Part shown: positions 49,383-58,574 of the stretch, piece after piece
Position numbering within the stretch: position 1 is the first letter of the stretch
Layout of the letters: every line of letters begins with the position of its first letter
Origin: JALHUB01 sp963719465
Lineage (GTDB): Bacteria; Chloroflexota; Dehalococcoidia; DSTF01; JALHUB01
Length of the DNA stretch: 64,000 nt
Assembly: GCA_963719465.1 (NCBI GenBank)
Contig: OY970386.1
Location: 1,612,001 to 1,676,000, forward strand
Direction of reading: 5' to 3'
Translations under genes and position numbers: made by a program
Notes under the pieces: generated by a model
What the model was told of the DNA's origin: nothing
What the model saw: the letters and a program-made list of their open reading frames with translations, nothing else
Database searches by the model: none

Positions 49383-50915
49383 TTGCATCGCACGACCGAT
49401 AGGATACTGCTGGCGTTCATCGTCCTGCTCGCAGCCTTCTCGCTCATCGTCATGTGGCCCTCCGAGCCGTGGCACTACTTGCCCAGCGCCATCCCCTGGC
49501 CCGAAGGCAAGGGGATCGACATACCGTTCTTCAAGTTCAGCGGCGATTCTATCCAGAAGGTCCAGCTCAAGCGCCGCGCCATGACCCTGGGCCTCGACCT
49601 CAAGGGCGGCACGCGCCTCGTCCTCGAGCCGGACCTTTCGAACGCGCCGAACACCAACCTCAACGACGCCATCAGCAGCGCCATGAACATCATCGAGCGG
49701 CGCATCAACCAGTTCGGCGTCGCCGAGTCCGAGATACAGCGCCAGGGCAACCGCATCGCCGTCCAGATCCCCGGCCTGACCGCCGAGCAGGCCGAGGCCG
49801 AGATCGGTAAGACCGCTTTGCTGGAATTCCGTGAGATGAAGCGGGACGCCAACGGCAATGTCGCGATCGTTCAGCCCGACGGTACGGACAAGTACGTTCC
49901 CGAATCGCAAATCACCAGCCTCGATGACGTTGACTGGGTCACCGCGACGGCCACAACCGAAGGCGGTCTGGTCGTTCCCCTTACCGGCCAGTACCTGGCC
50001 AACGCTTATCTCGGCGCCGATCCGAACTCTAACCAGCCCATCATTTATTTCCAGTTCAACAGTGAGGGCGCCCATCTCTTCGAGCAGATCACCACCCGTC
50101 TGCTGCACGAGCCCATGGGCATCTTCCTCGACGGCCAGCCGATTCAGGGCGCCGACGGCCACATTGACGCGCCGACCATTCAGGCCGTTATCAAAGACAG
50201 GGGCCAGATAACCGGAATGAGCATCGCTGACGCCCAGACTCTTACCAAACTGCTCAAGGCCGGCGCCTTCCCCGTCCCGCTGAAGGTCGTCGAGAGCGAG
50301 AACGTCGACGCCACGCTCGGCCACGACTCCGTCCAGAAGAGCGTCGTCGCCGGCGAGATCGCTATGCTCGTCATCATGCTCTTCATGATCCTCTACTACC
50401 GACTGCCGGGCTTCGTCGCGGCGGTCGCCCTGTCCGTCTACGCGACAATCCTGCTGGCGATATTCAAGCTCTGGCCGGTAACGCTGACACTCTCCGGGAT
50501 CGCCGCCTTCGTCCTGTCGGTCGGAATGGCCGTGGACGCCAACATCCTGATATTCGAGCGCATGAAGGAAGAAGTTCGTATAGGACGTAGCCTTGTCGTC
50601 GCCTTGGAGGAGGGCTTTAACCGCGCCTGGTCCTCTATCCGTGACAGCAACGTCTCTACGCTGATAACCTGCTCTATCCTGTACTGGTTCGGCGACCAGT
50701 TCGGTGCCAGCCTCGTTAAGGGCTTCGCGCTGACGCTGGCGATAGGTGTTCTAGTAAGCATGTTCTCGGCAATCCTCGTATCGCGGACGTTCCTGCGAAT
50801 CGTCATCAGCATACCGGCCTCGCGCAAAGCGGGGCTCTGGGTCTCGCAGACCGGAACGAAGAACGAGCCGCCGCGCGAGGCCGCGAGCCTTCCGACCGCG
50901 GGAGGGGGCTCCTGA
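49383..50915 (+). CDS. secD: Protein translocase subunit SecD
   Basis: The 510-residue RND-type protein works with SecF to pull exported proteins through SecYEG using the proton gradient. It has an N-terminal membrane helix (DRILLAFIVLLAAFSLIVMWP), TLGLDLKGGTRLVLEPD, periplasmic P1 region with INQFGVAESEIQRQGNRIAVQIPG, and five C-terminal helices with VLSVGMAVDANILIFERMKEE. The start is uncertain: TTG 49383 places the helix near the N-terminus. An open frame reaches back to 49239, but it crosses a hairpin (GGCGC / GCGCC, 49241-49260) and a possible -10 TATAGT, so it is unlikely to be coding. It overlaps secF by one base. Confidence 0.94.
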   Translation: MHRTTDRILLAFIVLLAAFSLIVMWPSEPWHYLPSAIPWPEGKGIDIPFFKFSGDSIQKVQLKRRAMTLGLDLKGGTRLVLEPDLSNAPNTNLNDAISSAMNIIERRINQFGVAESEIQRQGNRIAVQIPGLTAEQAEAEIGKTALLEFREMKRDANGNVAIVQPDGTDKYVPESQITSLDDVDWVTATATTEGGLVVPLTGQYLANAYLGADPNSNQPIIYFQFNSEGAHLFEQITTRLLHEPMGIFLDGQPIQGADGHIDAPTIQAVIKDRGQITGMSIADAQTLTKLLKAGAFPVPLKVVESENVDATLGHDSVQKSVVAGEIAMLVIMLFMILYYRLPGFVAAVALSVYATILLAIFKLWPVTLTLSGIAAFVLSVGMAVDANILIFERMKEEVRIGRSLVVALEEGFNRAWSSIRDSNVSTLITCSILYWFGDQFGASLVKGFALTLAIGVLVSMFSAILVSRTFLRIVISIPASRKAGLWVSQTGTKNEPPREAASLPTAGGGS

Positions 50916-51940
50916 TGTTCGACTTCGTTCGCCGGCGCAACTGGTATTATCTGCTATCGTTCTTGGTACTGATGCCGGGCATCATCTCCCTCATCGTCCC
51001 GCCGGGGCTGAAGCCGGGCATCGAGTTCACCAGCGGCAGCATGTTCGAGGTCAGTTTCCAGAACACCGTCTCCGAAGCGGACATGCGCACTGAGATAGCC
51101 GCTCTGGGCCACCCCGAGGCGAAGGTGCAGGCGACCGGCGTCAACCGCTACCTGGTTCGGACTTCTGAGCTTCAGGGATCAGCAACGCAGGCCCCCGAGG
51201 GCGGACCCCAGCCCATCGGCGAGCAGCAAGAGGTAACCAAGGCTCTGTTCGACAAGTTCGGTCCGATGCTCAAGGACGACGGCAGCCTCGCCGTCGACGC
51301 TCAGGGCAACCCGATACCCTGGACGGTCCAGTCGTCAGCTGTCTCCAGCACCGTCTCGCGTGAGATCGGTCGAAACGCCGCGATAGCTGTCATCGCCGCT
51401 TCCGTCGCCATCCTTCTCTACATCAGCTGGGCGTTCCGCTCCATTCCCAACCCGTTCCGCTGCGGGATCGCCGCCACGATCGCCACCGGACACGACGTCA
51501 TCCTCGTAATGGGCGCCTACTCCATCTTTGGGAAGGTCTTCAACATGGAGGTGAACACGATGTTCATCACCGGCCTTCTCACTGTCATTGGTTTCAGCGT
51601 CCACGACACAATCGTTGTGCTCGACCGCATCCGCGAGAACCGCCAGCGCTACCCCGACCTGCCGCTGCACGAGTGCGTGAACAACAGCATCCTGCAAACG
51701 CTGGGACGCTCACTGAACACGTCCTTCACGGTCATCATGGCGGTTGTGGCGCTGCTCCTCATCGGCGGCGTGACGATCCGGCCCTTCCTGGTCGTCATGC
51801 TCATCGGCACGATAACCGGGACCTACAGCTCGATCTTCGTCGCCAGCCAGATACTGGTTACGTGGGAGGAGGGCGACATCCCGCGCCTCTTCCGCCGCAT
51901 CTTCCCCAAGCGCCAACGGCCTCTTCCAGAACAGGGATAG
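50915..51940 (+). CDS. secF: Protein translocase subunit SecF
   Basis: This 341-residue partner of SecD has an N-terminal helix (WYYLLSFLVLMPGIISLI), PGIEFTSGSMFEV, a periplasmic domain with a Gln/Pro-rich insertion near residues 85-105, and five membrane helices with the conserved TVIGFSVHDTIVVLDRIREN and LGRSLNTSFTVIM. ATG 50915 shares one base with the secD TGA (TGATG), a standard coupled arrangement. It is convergent with the glycosyltransferase gene, 11 bases apart. Confidence 0.97.
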   Translation: MFDFVRRRNWYYLLSFLVLMPGIISLIVPPGLKPGIEFTSGSMFEVSFQNTVSEADMRTEIAALGHPEAKVQATGVNRYLVRTSELQGSATQAPEGGPQPIGEQQEVTKALFDKFGPMLKDDGSLAVDAQGNPIPWTVQSSAVSSTVSREIGRNAAIAVIAASVAILLYISWAFRSIPNPFRCGIAATIATGHDVILVMGAYSIFGKVFNMEVNTMFITGLLTVIGFSVHDTIVVLDRIRENRQRYPDLPLHECVNNSILQTLGRSLNTSFTVIMAVVALLLIGGVTIRPFLVVMLIGTITGTYSSIFVASQILVTWEEGDIPRLFRRIFPKRQRPLPEQG

Positions 51941-51951
51941 ACCTTCTCCCG

Positions 51952-53854
51952 CTAAGGCCCGGAAACGCACCAGAGATAGCTGACGTCCGCCAGCTCAGGC
52001 GGCTTGTCCGCGCAGAGGGGGGCGTCGGTGGGCGCTGCTTCCAGCGACGCGTAGAGAGTGTACTTCTGACCATCCGAGGCGTACCAGTAGCCCGGAGAAC
52101 CGCCGGACCCGCGTGGCAACGGTTTCAAGAACTCAGCGAGGGAGCAGCCAGCGTCGATGTCCGTGTAGACGCACAGCGACTGGACGTTGCCGCCGGTTCC
52201 CGGGTAGGAGCCGTATTTGTCATGGTATTGCTTAAGAGCATTGCTGAGGTTGGCGACGTCAGTGCGTCGGGCTGAGATCGCGTTCGGCGGCGCTGCTTGG
52301 CGTAGGCAGCGATGTAGCCGGCGCTTCCGTCGGCGTGGCGGCCGTTTGCCCCGGCCCCGGTGTGGCGATCGCCGATGGCGTTTGCGACACTCCCTGACAA
52401 AGGACCTTCGGCACGGTCCCTAGCGCGCATCCATTCGCGTCCTGCCTCGTCCGCCAATCGCCGGCGGAAAAGCTTCCCTGCCCGGCGGCTATCGACTGCG
52501 TGAGCAGCCGCTGCCATTCCGGGAATTCCGCGCCGGTCACTGCCGGTTCGCGGGCATTGAGGGCATACGGCTGGCTCATCCAGTCGAAGTACGCCCGCGT
52601 CTCCGTCACCGCAGACAGCGACACCACTGCCGCAAGGGCGACCGCGGCGGTAGCGTAGCTCCAGCGAAATCTCGACGCCGCCAGCCGCGCCGCCTTGAGC
52701 AGGTATTCCAGCGCCAGCCCGATGAACAGGAACATGAAGGGCGCGACGATTAACCCGCGCGCCAGGTCCGGCGTGCCCGCGGAGAACACCTGAATGGTGA
52801 ATACCGGCCCGAGGAACATGATCCACCAGAGGGCGGTGTCCTTCCATTTCCAGGCGGCCGCGACGAGTCCGCCGAAGAAGAGAACGCGGCAGAGCGTGTT
52901 CAGCGGCCCGCGATCGCGAGGAATATAGCGCGACCACAGCCCGTGCTGAAGAAGGCTGCCACTATCCGTCAGGATGAACGCCTGCGCCGACCACTTCACC
53001 TGACGAAGCACTATCTTCGCGGTGTTCACTTCGCCCAGGTATGGCTTCTTCTGGTGCAGGATGAAGGTCGTGTTGGAGCGGCTGTTGAATCTGTCCCAGT
53101 TCCCCGCGATGGATTTGGCCTGGGGCATGAGGACGACAGCAAATGCCAGCGCCAGAACCGCGTAGCCACGAACGACCGGCTTCCGCTGCCCCTTGCCGAA
53201 GAGTAGCGCAAACGGCAGATAAGCCAGGAAGAAGAGAAGAAGGAGCCTAGCCGAGAAGTAGCCGTAGACTCCCAGCGCCGCGAACGCTCCTGCCGCCGCG
53301 TAATAGAGCCAGTACTGGCGTCGAATCGCCAACGTCAGCATCAGCGCGCCGCCCACGGCGAAAAGGTCGCCGTTCATGTTCGACCAGGCGGTGCGCGAGA
53401 AGTGCAGGAACCAGAGGTTGGTGGCGAGAAGCAGCGTCGCAAGCAGGCTGGCCCAGTATGAGAGGTACTGCTTCGCCAGAAGGAAGAAGAGGATCAGGGT
53501 GCCCATGCTCAGGAGCACGCTGGACATCCGAATCCCCACCATGCTGGACCCGAAAAGCTTCACCGTGCCGGTCATGATGTAGACGCCCAGCGCCGGCGAA
53601 GGCGTCCAATCGAATCCGAAGAAGCCGGGTCCCTTTCCCGCCAGTATCTGGTAGACGTTCTGGAAGAACTCCGCCTCGTCGGCGGTCAGATTGCTCGGCA
53701 CCGTTCCGAGGCGCGCGACGCGCACCGCCAGCGCGACGCCCAGTACGACCAGGACGCCGACCGCCTCCCAGGCCGATCGCTTCAGCACGAAGCGTCGCCA
53801 GAGGTCCGCCTGCAACCCGGGACGCGCTGGCGCTAGGCCGTCTTCAGTCGACAT
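51952..53854 (-). CDS. GT39-like membrane glycosyltransferase with C-terminal pilin-like domain (one-base frameshift)
   Basis: The first 532 codons from ATG 53854 encode a polytopic ArnT/PMT-like glycosyltransferase: PSNLTADEAEFFQNVYQILAG (catalytic acidic pair near residue 60), then about ten hydrophobic helices and a Pro/Thr-rich linker. The frame ends at a TGA at 52259. One base earlier the next frame reads DVANLSNALKQYHDKYGSYP and continues to YWYASDGQKYTLYASLE and a TAG at 51952, about 100 residues resembling the globular part of type II secretion pseudopilins (GspG-like). Removing one T near 52261 joins them into a 633-residue protein. Substrate is unknown. Confidence 0.75.
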
Positions 53855-53962
53855 CGCTTTCGTAACGATAGGAGTGATTTGGCCGGATGCGTCATCTCGG
53901 GATCGCGTGCCTTCTATGTGACCGAGCTGAGAAAGGAATCTCGCCGGCGATTATGGCGGGAA

Positions 53963-54448
53963 TTACGGTTTGCCTATTGTAGCGGATGCGCCGCCGGAAC
54001 TCCAGAGGCGGAACACCAGGCGGTCGCTCAAGAAGAAGTTGGCCGTCGCAGCAACGCCGATGCCTATCGCCGCCGCCGGCAGGTACCACATGAAGAGACC
54101 CATTAACGCGGCGACGCCCTGGTTGAGCGGTATTCCTGTCGTCGACGCGCTGGCGTTGAACATCAGCACGCGCGCAAGGAGCCGCAGCGGCGTCAGCTCG
54201 GAGCCCAGGCGGTCGCGCCACGTAAAGAGCTGATTGAGGGTGAAGTTCAATTCCATCGAGATGATGAAGGCGATGAAGTTGGCCAGGAGCCAGGGAACGC
54301 TGAAGCCGGCGGCAAGCATATGCAGGACGGCGAGCTGAATGATGCCGCAACTGCCGCCCACCACCGCAAAACGCAAGACGCGGTTGCCGTACAGATTGCG
54401 TACGAGACTCGCGTCGCGGGGGCTCGCCGGGGATTTAGCTTCGCTCAT
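53963..54448 (-). CDS. GtrA-family membrane protein
   Basis: This protein of about 161 residues has four hydrophobic helices (GtrA/DPMS-like): FAVVGGSCGIIQLAVLHML, ANFIAFIISMELNFTLNQLFTWRDR with the conserved N-F-x-x-N-x-x-x-T/W-R pattern, LLARVLMFNASASTTG and AAAIGIGVAATANFFLSDRLVF. GtrA proteins are thought to flip or hold lipid-linked sugars for glycosyltransferases, which fits the neighbouring GT39 gene on the same strand. Start uncertain: ATG 54448 or TTG 54469. Confidence 0.85.
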   Translation of the reverse strand: MSEAKSPASPRDASLVRNLYGNRVLRFAVVGGSCGIIQLAVLHMLAAGFSVPWLLANFIAFIISMELNFTLNQLFTWRDRLGSELTPLRLLARVLMFNASASTTGIPLNQGVAALMGLFMWYLPAAAIGIGVAATANFFLSDRLVFRLWSSGGASATIGKP

Positions 54449-54497
54449 CACCTTCAAGTTTCGACTCAATCTGTCTAACGCGCTAGCCGGCGTCCCG

Positions 54498-56369
54498 TTA
54501 CCGGCCCTGTCGCAAGACGCGCTCTTCGCCGACGCGCTGCGTCACCTTCTCCGCGTCCAGATGCTCTAGGAGCGCCTGCACGTACTTGCGGCTGGTCTGA
54601 AACATGTCGCGCGCCTCCGCGAGCGTTAATCTTCCCTGCTCTCGCAGGCGCGAAACCACGCGCTCGACCATCTCGCGGTAGGCGGCCGTCGAAAAAGCGA
54701 CGCCCTCCCCAATCACAACAACCTGCTGCTTCTCGACGAGGTATGCCAGCAACTCCTCGTCCGGCCATTGCTCAGGTCTTGGCGCGAAGGGATTCGCCTC
54801 CAGCTCCCGAACGAAGGCGGCCGCTTTAGCCTGCTGCTCGGTGGAGAGCCGGACTTGGTGGTCCGGCAAGCCCACGCCGGCGTGCGCCTCGCGCAGACGA
54901 CCCGTCTCCTGCCAGCGCTTCACGGCGGCGTTAAAGAGCCGCGGCTGCAGCCCCAAGCGGTTTCGCAGCTCTTCTTTCGGCATCATCAGCCGCAGCGGAT
55001 GCTCCTTGTAGTATCTGGATATAGACCGGTCGGCCTGGTCGGCGATGGCGCCGAAACCTTCTCTCGTGAACAGCGCCGCGCCGTCGCCGACCGGGCCTCC
55101 GCCCAGCGCAACGACTTCTCCTGATTCGATCAGCCGGGCCAGCAGCTTCAGCGTCTCCTCTTCGCGCAGCCCGAGCTGGCTGATGAGCGATTCCTGCGTC
55201 AGCGGCTGCCGCTGTTCGACGAGGGTGACAAGCCGTTCCTCGGGCGACCCTGTCTGCAGCGATGAGAGCGCATCCAGCGTGCGCGCGTCATGCCGTCGAT
55301 GCCGCCGACCGCGCGCTTCGACGATCTGACCGCCGCCGAGCGTGTCGTTGGCGTCCCTCACGACGAACAGGTCTCCCGCCAGCGCCGCCAGCGGCTCGTC
55401 GAGACGGATCTGCGCCCAGCCCTCTTCGCCGGGACCGAGCTCGTCCACCTCCAGCAGACGCAGCTTGCCCCAAACCTCGCTTGCGCCGGTGTGGAAGGAT
55501 AGGCGGGCGTTGTGGCGCAGCGGCCGGCGCAGGTCCTTGACCGCGCGGAGCCGCACGTCGACGGCCGTGGTCGTCTGGAGAGCGTCGGGGACGCTCACCA
55601 CCTGCCCGCGCCGTAGCTGATCGGACGACACGCCGGTGAGGTTGATCGCCGTTCTTGTCCCGGGCCGGGCCTGCTCGACCTTCTGTCGATGCGACTGGAG
55701 GCCGCGGATCCGCGCCCGGAACTCGCCCGGCACAATCGCGACCTCCTGTCCCACGCTGAAGCTCCCATCGATGAGCGTGCCGGTCACAACCGTGCCGAAG
55801 CCGGCAATCGTGAAGGCGCGGTCTATAGGCAGACGGGGCCGGCCGGTATCGCGCTTCGGCGCCGTCTCCTCCAGCCGGCGGTCGATTGCCGCGCGCAGCT
55901 CATCGAGCCCTTCACCCGTCAACGCGGAGCAAGCGACGATGGGCGCCTCGGCCAGCACGCTGTCCTTGACGGCCTGTCGCACGTCCTCGCGAACGACCTC
56001 CAGCCAATCGGCTTCGACGAGGTCCTTCTTGGTGATGACGATGATGCCGCTCTTGAGCTGCAGCAGGTCGAGAATAGCCAGATGCTCGCGCGTCTGGGGC
56101 ATGACGCCCTCGTCGGCGGCGACGACCAGGAGCGCGAGGTCGATTCCGCCCACGCCGGCGAGCATGTTCTTGATGAAGCGCTCGTGTCCCGGCACGTCCA
56201 CGATGCTCACTTCGCGACCGCTGGGCAGAGTGAACCAGGCGAAACCAAGATCGATGGTCATGCCGCGGTCCTTCTCTTCCTGAAGGCGGTCAGGATCGAT
56301 GCCTGTCAGGGCTTTGACGAGGACCGATTTCCCGTGGTCGACGTGGCCGGCGGTACCGATTACATACAT
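54498..56369 (-). CDS. selB: Selenocysteine-specific elongation factor SelB
   Basis: The 623-residue GTPase delivers Sec-tRNA to UGA codons marked by a SECIS hairpin. G1 is GTAGHVDHGKS (residues 5-15), G2 KDRGMTIDLGFAWF, G3 DVPGHERFIKNML, G4 TKKDL. Domains II and III follow (FTIAGFGTVVTGTL), then winged-helix repeats at about 380-620 that bind SECIS RNA, a feature separating SelB from EF-Tu. ATG 56369 is the start. selA, selD and selC are not in this window. Confidence 0.94.
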   Translation of the reverse strand: MYVIGTAGHVDHGKSVLVKALTGIDPDRLQEEKDRGMTIDLGFAWFTLPSGREVSIVDVPGHERFIKNMLAGVGGIDLALLVVAADEGVMPQTREHLAILDLLQLKSGIIVITKKDLVEADWLEVVREDVRQAVKDSVLAEAPIVACSALTGEGLDELRAAIDRRLEETAPKRDTGRPRLPIDRAFTIAGFGTVVTGTLIDGSFSVGQEVAIVPGEFRARIRGLQSHRQKVEQARPGTRTAINLTGVSSDQLRRGQVVSVPDALQTTTAVDVRLRAVKDLRRPLRHNARLSFHTGASEVWGKLRLLEVDELGPGEEGWAQIRLDEPLAALAGDLFVVRDANDTLGGGQIVEARGRRHRRHDARTLDALSSLQTGSPEERLVTLVEQRQPLTQESLISQLGLREEETLKLLARLIESGEVVALGGGPVGDGAALFTREGFGAIADQADRSISRYYKEHPLRLMMPKEELRNRLGLQPRLFNAAVKRWQETGRLREAHAGVGLPDHQVRLSTEQQAKAAAFVRELEANPFAPRPEQWPDEELLAYLVEKQQVVVIGEGVAFSTAAYREMVERVVSRLREQGRLTLAEARDMFQTSRKYVQALLEHLDAEKVTQRVGEERVLRQGR

Positions 56370-56445
56370 GCCTAAACGAGTATAGCATCGGAGGGAACGA
56401 GAGGTCAGGTGGGTGGCATCGCGCCCAAGCCGTGGGAAAATCGCG

Positions 56446-57786
56446 TCAGGATTCTTCCGTCGGAGTCTTCGTCGGTCGCGGCGTGTGGGTTGGCGTCGGC
56501 GAGCCGGCCGGCGTATCCGTCACCTCCGGAGTATCCGTCGGTGTTCGAGTTGGGCGGGACGTGGCATGCGGCGTGACCGTGACCGCCGTCTCCGTCGGCG
56601 CAACCGTCTCTGTCGCCGGCTCGGGAGTCGCCGTGTCTTCCGGCGTCGAGGTCGCAGTCGGCTCCGTTGTCGATGTCGCTTTTGCTGTCGGTGTCGCCGT
56701 CCCCGTGACCGTTGGCGTTGGGGTTCGTGTCGGGCCACCCGCGCCGCCGCCGCCCACCATTCCGGTGCCGAAGGCGATGCCGACGGCGATCAACAGCACG
56801 AACGCCGCTCCCATCAGCGGCAACGCTCTGCTCGACACGCTCATGCCGCCGAAGAACCGCTGCCACCAGGGGGCCGAACCGATGACCATGCCCGGCGGCC
56901 CGCCCTTGTCCGCTCCTCCGCCGGGGAGCACGGGTGTGGGCGGTGGTGGAGGTGGAGGGACTACAGTGCGCGTCGACGACGCGACGGGAAGCGATACCGG
57001 CGGCAGGCCGGCAGCAACGGCCAGCAGCCTCTCTCTGATTGCCTCTTCTTCGTCCACCGGCGGCTGGACGAGCGAGAAGGCCGCCAGCACCGCCAGCGGC
57101 GAAGCCATGCCGATGCGCGTTGCCGTGCAGAGCGGGCATGACCGAGCGTGCTTGTCGACGACCTTCTTGACCTGGCTTCGCGTGGCGGCGATGGGCAACC
57201 CCAGCATGGCGCGACGCATCCCGTCGCAGTTGCGACTGCCGCGCCGCCCGAGGATGAGCGCCGAGAGCTCCGGCTCGATCTTCTTGATCAGCTTCGATAG
57301 CCTGGCCTTGATCGCGTTCTGAGTCGTGCTGAGGATCAGGGCGAGGTCCGCCTCGTCCAGGTTCTGCCTGTACCGCAGATCGAGCAGCACGACGTCCGCC
57401 GGGTCCAGCCGCGACACCGTCTCCCAGATGATCGGCGCCGTCTCCTGGGCCGAAGGCGCGCGCGTGGGGTCGCCCAGTCGCTCCACGTCCACCTGGTGGA
57501 ACAGTGGATTGCTTCCAATCGACCCCGGATGGCGAAGGTTAAGACGCGGCTCCATCGCGTCTAGCGCGGCGGAGAAGAGGCGCACGTCGAAGGACGCCGT
57601 CGCCAGCGACGGCGGCGGAGGCGCAAGAGCCTTTCGGAAAGCTTCCTCGGCCGATGCCGACGCCGCTTCCGGCGTGCCCAGCGTTCGCAGACAGAAGTCG
57701 TATACGCGATCGAAATGGAGGTCGAACAGTTTTGAGGCGCCTGTGGTGGGCCCGTTCGAACCCGCGACGCCGTCCTCCGATGTCAT
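56446..57786 (-). CDS. ECF-sigma-like protein fused to anti-sigma-like motif, membrane helix and Thr/Pro tail
   Basis: This 446-residue protein begins with an ECF sigma-like part: a region-2-like segment (LFDLHFDRVYDFCLRTLGTPEAA, residues 20-42) and a region-4 helix-turn-helix (DVVLLDLRYRQNLDEADLALIL...IKARLSKL, about 131-166). It continues with KHARSCPLC (212-220), which has the H-x3-C-x2-C spacing of zinc anti-sigma domains, a proline stretch, one transmembrane helix (about 323-342) and an extracellular tail of about 100 residues almost entirely Thr, Pro, Ala, Glu and Ser. A sigma factor on the same chain as its membrane-bound inhibitor would need proteolysis to be released. Activity unproven. 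Confidence 0.75.
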   Translation of the reverse strand: MTSEDGVAGSNGPTTGASKLFDLHFDRVYDFCLRTLGTPEAASASAEEAFRKALAPPPPSLATASFDVRLFSAALDAMEPRLNLRHPGSIGSNPLFHQVDVERLGDPTRAPSAQETAPIIWETVSRLDPADVVLLDLRYRQNLDEADLALILSTTQNAIKARLSKLIKKIEPELSALILGRRGSRNCDGMRRAMLGLPIAATRSQVKKVVDKHARSCPLCTATRIGMASPLAVLAAFSLVQPPVDEEEAIRERLLAVAAGLPPVSLPVASSTRTVVPPPPPPPTPVLPGGGADKGGPPGMVIGSAPWWQRFFGGMSVSSRALPLMGAAFVLLIAVGIAFGTGMVGGGGAGGPTRTPTPTVTGTATPTAKATSTTEPTATSTPEDTATPEPATETVAPTETAVTVTPHATSRPTRTPTDTPEVTDTPAGSPTPTHTPRPTKTPTEES

Positions 57787-57882
57787 CCCTATCCCCCTAT
57801 CTCCGCCTGACCGAAAGACTCCTTACATTCTAGGCTTGCCGACCCGTGGTTGTGCAAGCAATGCCGGCCGACAGGCGCCTTG

Positions 57883-57891
57883 TGCTATCAT
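57883..57891 (+). promoter_or_regulatory. Extended -10 promoter for the UPF0173 gene
   Basis: TGCTATCAT at 57883-57891, 29 bases before GTG 57921. No convincing -35. The same extended -10 recurs at four other promoters in the window. Confidence 0.5.
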
Positions 57892-57920
57892 TGTCTCGAT
57901 ATCAGGAAGGGAGGCCGACC

Positions 57921-58574
57921 GTGAAGATCAGATGGCTTGGACACGCCTGTTTCCTCTTGACCGACGCCAGCGGCACCCGCGTAATGACCGATCCATACGC
58001 CACCGGCGCCTTCGGGCTTGCTTACGCTCCCCCGGCCGAAGAAGCCAACGTCGTGACCGTCAGCCACGAGCATCAAGACCATAACAACGTCGCCGCCGTC
58101 AAGGGCAGCCCGAAGGTCGTCCGCGGCGCCGGCGCCCACAGCGCCAAGGGCATCGAAATCAAGGGCGTGCCCACGAGCCACGACCAGTCTTCGGGGGCGG
58201 AACGCGGCTCCAACGTAGTCTTTTGCTTCAGCCTTGACGGCGTGCGCGTCGCTCATCTGGGTGACCTCGGCCACGAGCTGTCGGAGAAGACCGTCGCTGA
58301 GATCGGCCCGGTCGACGTAGTGCTGGTGCCCATCGGCGGCAACTTCACCATCGACTCGGCGACCGCCAGCCGGGTGGTCGACCAGCTTCAGCCGAAAATC
58401 GCCATCCCAATGCATTTCCGCACGGAGCGCGCCAGCGACTTCCCCGTCTCCAATTCGGACGCCTTTCAGAAGATGCGGCAGCGCGTGCGCGTAGCGAATT
58501 CCAGCGATCTCGAGGTAACCAGGGATTCGTTGCCGGCCGCGACCGAGACGGTCGTCCTGAAGCCGGCGCTCTAG
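57921..58574 (+). CDS. UPF0173-family metal-dependent hydrolase
   Basis: This 217-residue metallo-beta-lactamase-fold protein starts KIRWLGHACFLL and carries the metal motif VSHEHQDHNNV (H-x-H-x-D-H, residues about 51-61), SHDQSSGAERGSNVVF, AHLGDLGHEL and IPMHFRTE, the order typical of the UPF0173 group. Substrate unknown. GTG 57921 is preceded by GGAGG; the longer open frame upstream covers the promoter. The last 4 bases overlap the end of the convergent pth gene. Confidence 0.9.
   Translation: MKIRWLGHACFLLTDASGTRVMTDPYATGAFGLAYAPPAEEANVVTVSHEHQDHNNVAAVKGSPKVVRGAGAHSAKGIEIKGVPTSHDQSSGAERGSNVVFCFSLDGVRVAHLGDLGHELSEKTVAEIGPVDVVLVPIGGNFTIDSATASRVVDQLQPKIAIPMHFRTERASDFPVSNSDAFQKMRQRVRVANSSDLEVTRDSLPAATETVVLKPAL

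Noticed and set aside
52259..52261. TGA in the GT39 gene read as selenocysteine, given SelB nearby
   Set aside because: Reading through in the same frame gives no pilin-like sequence; the homologous residues resume only after a one-base shift.
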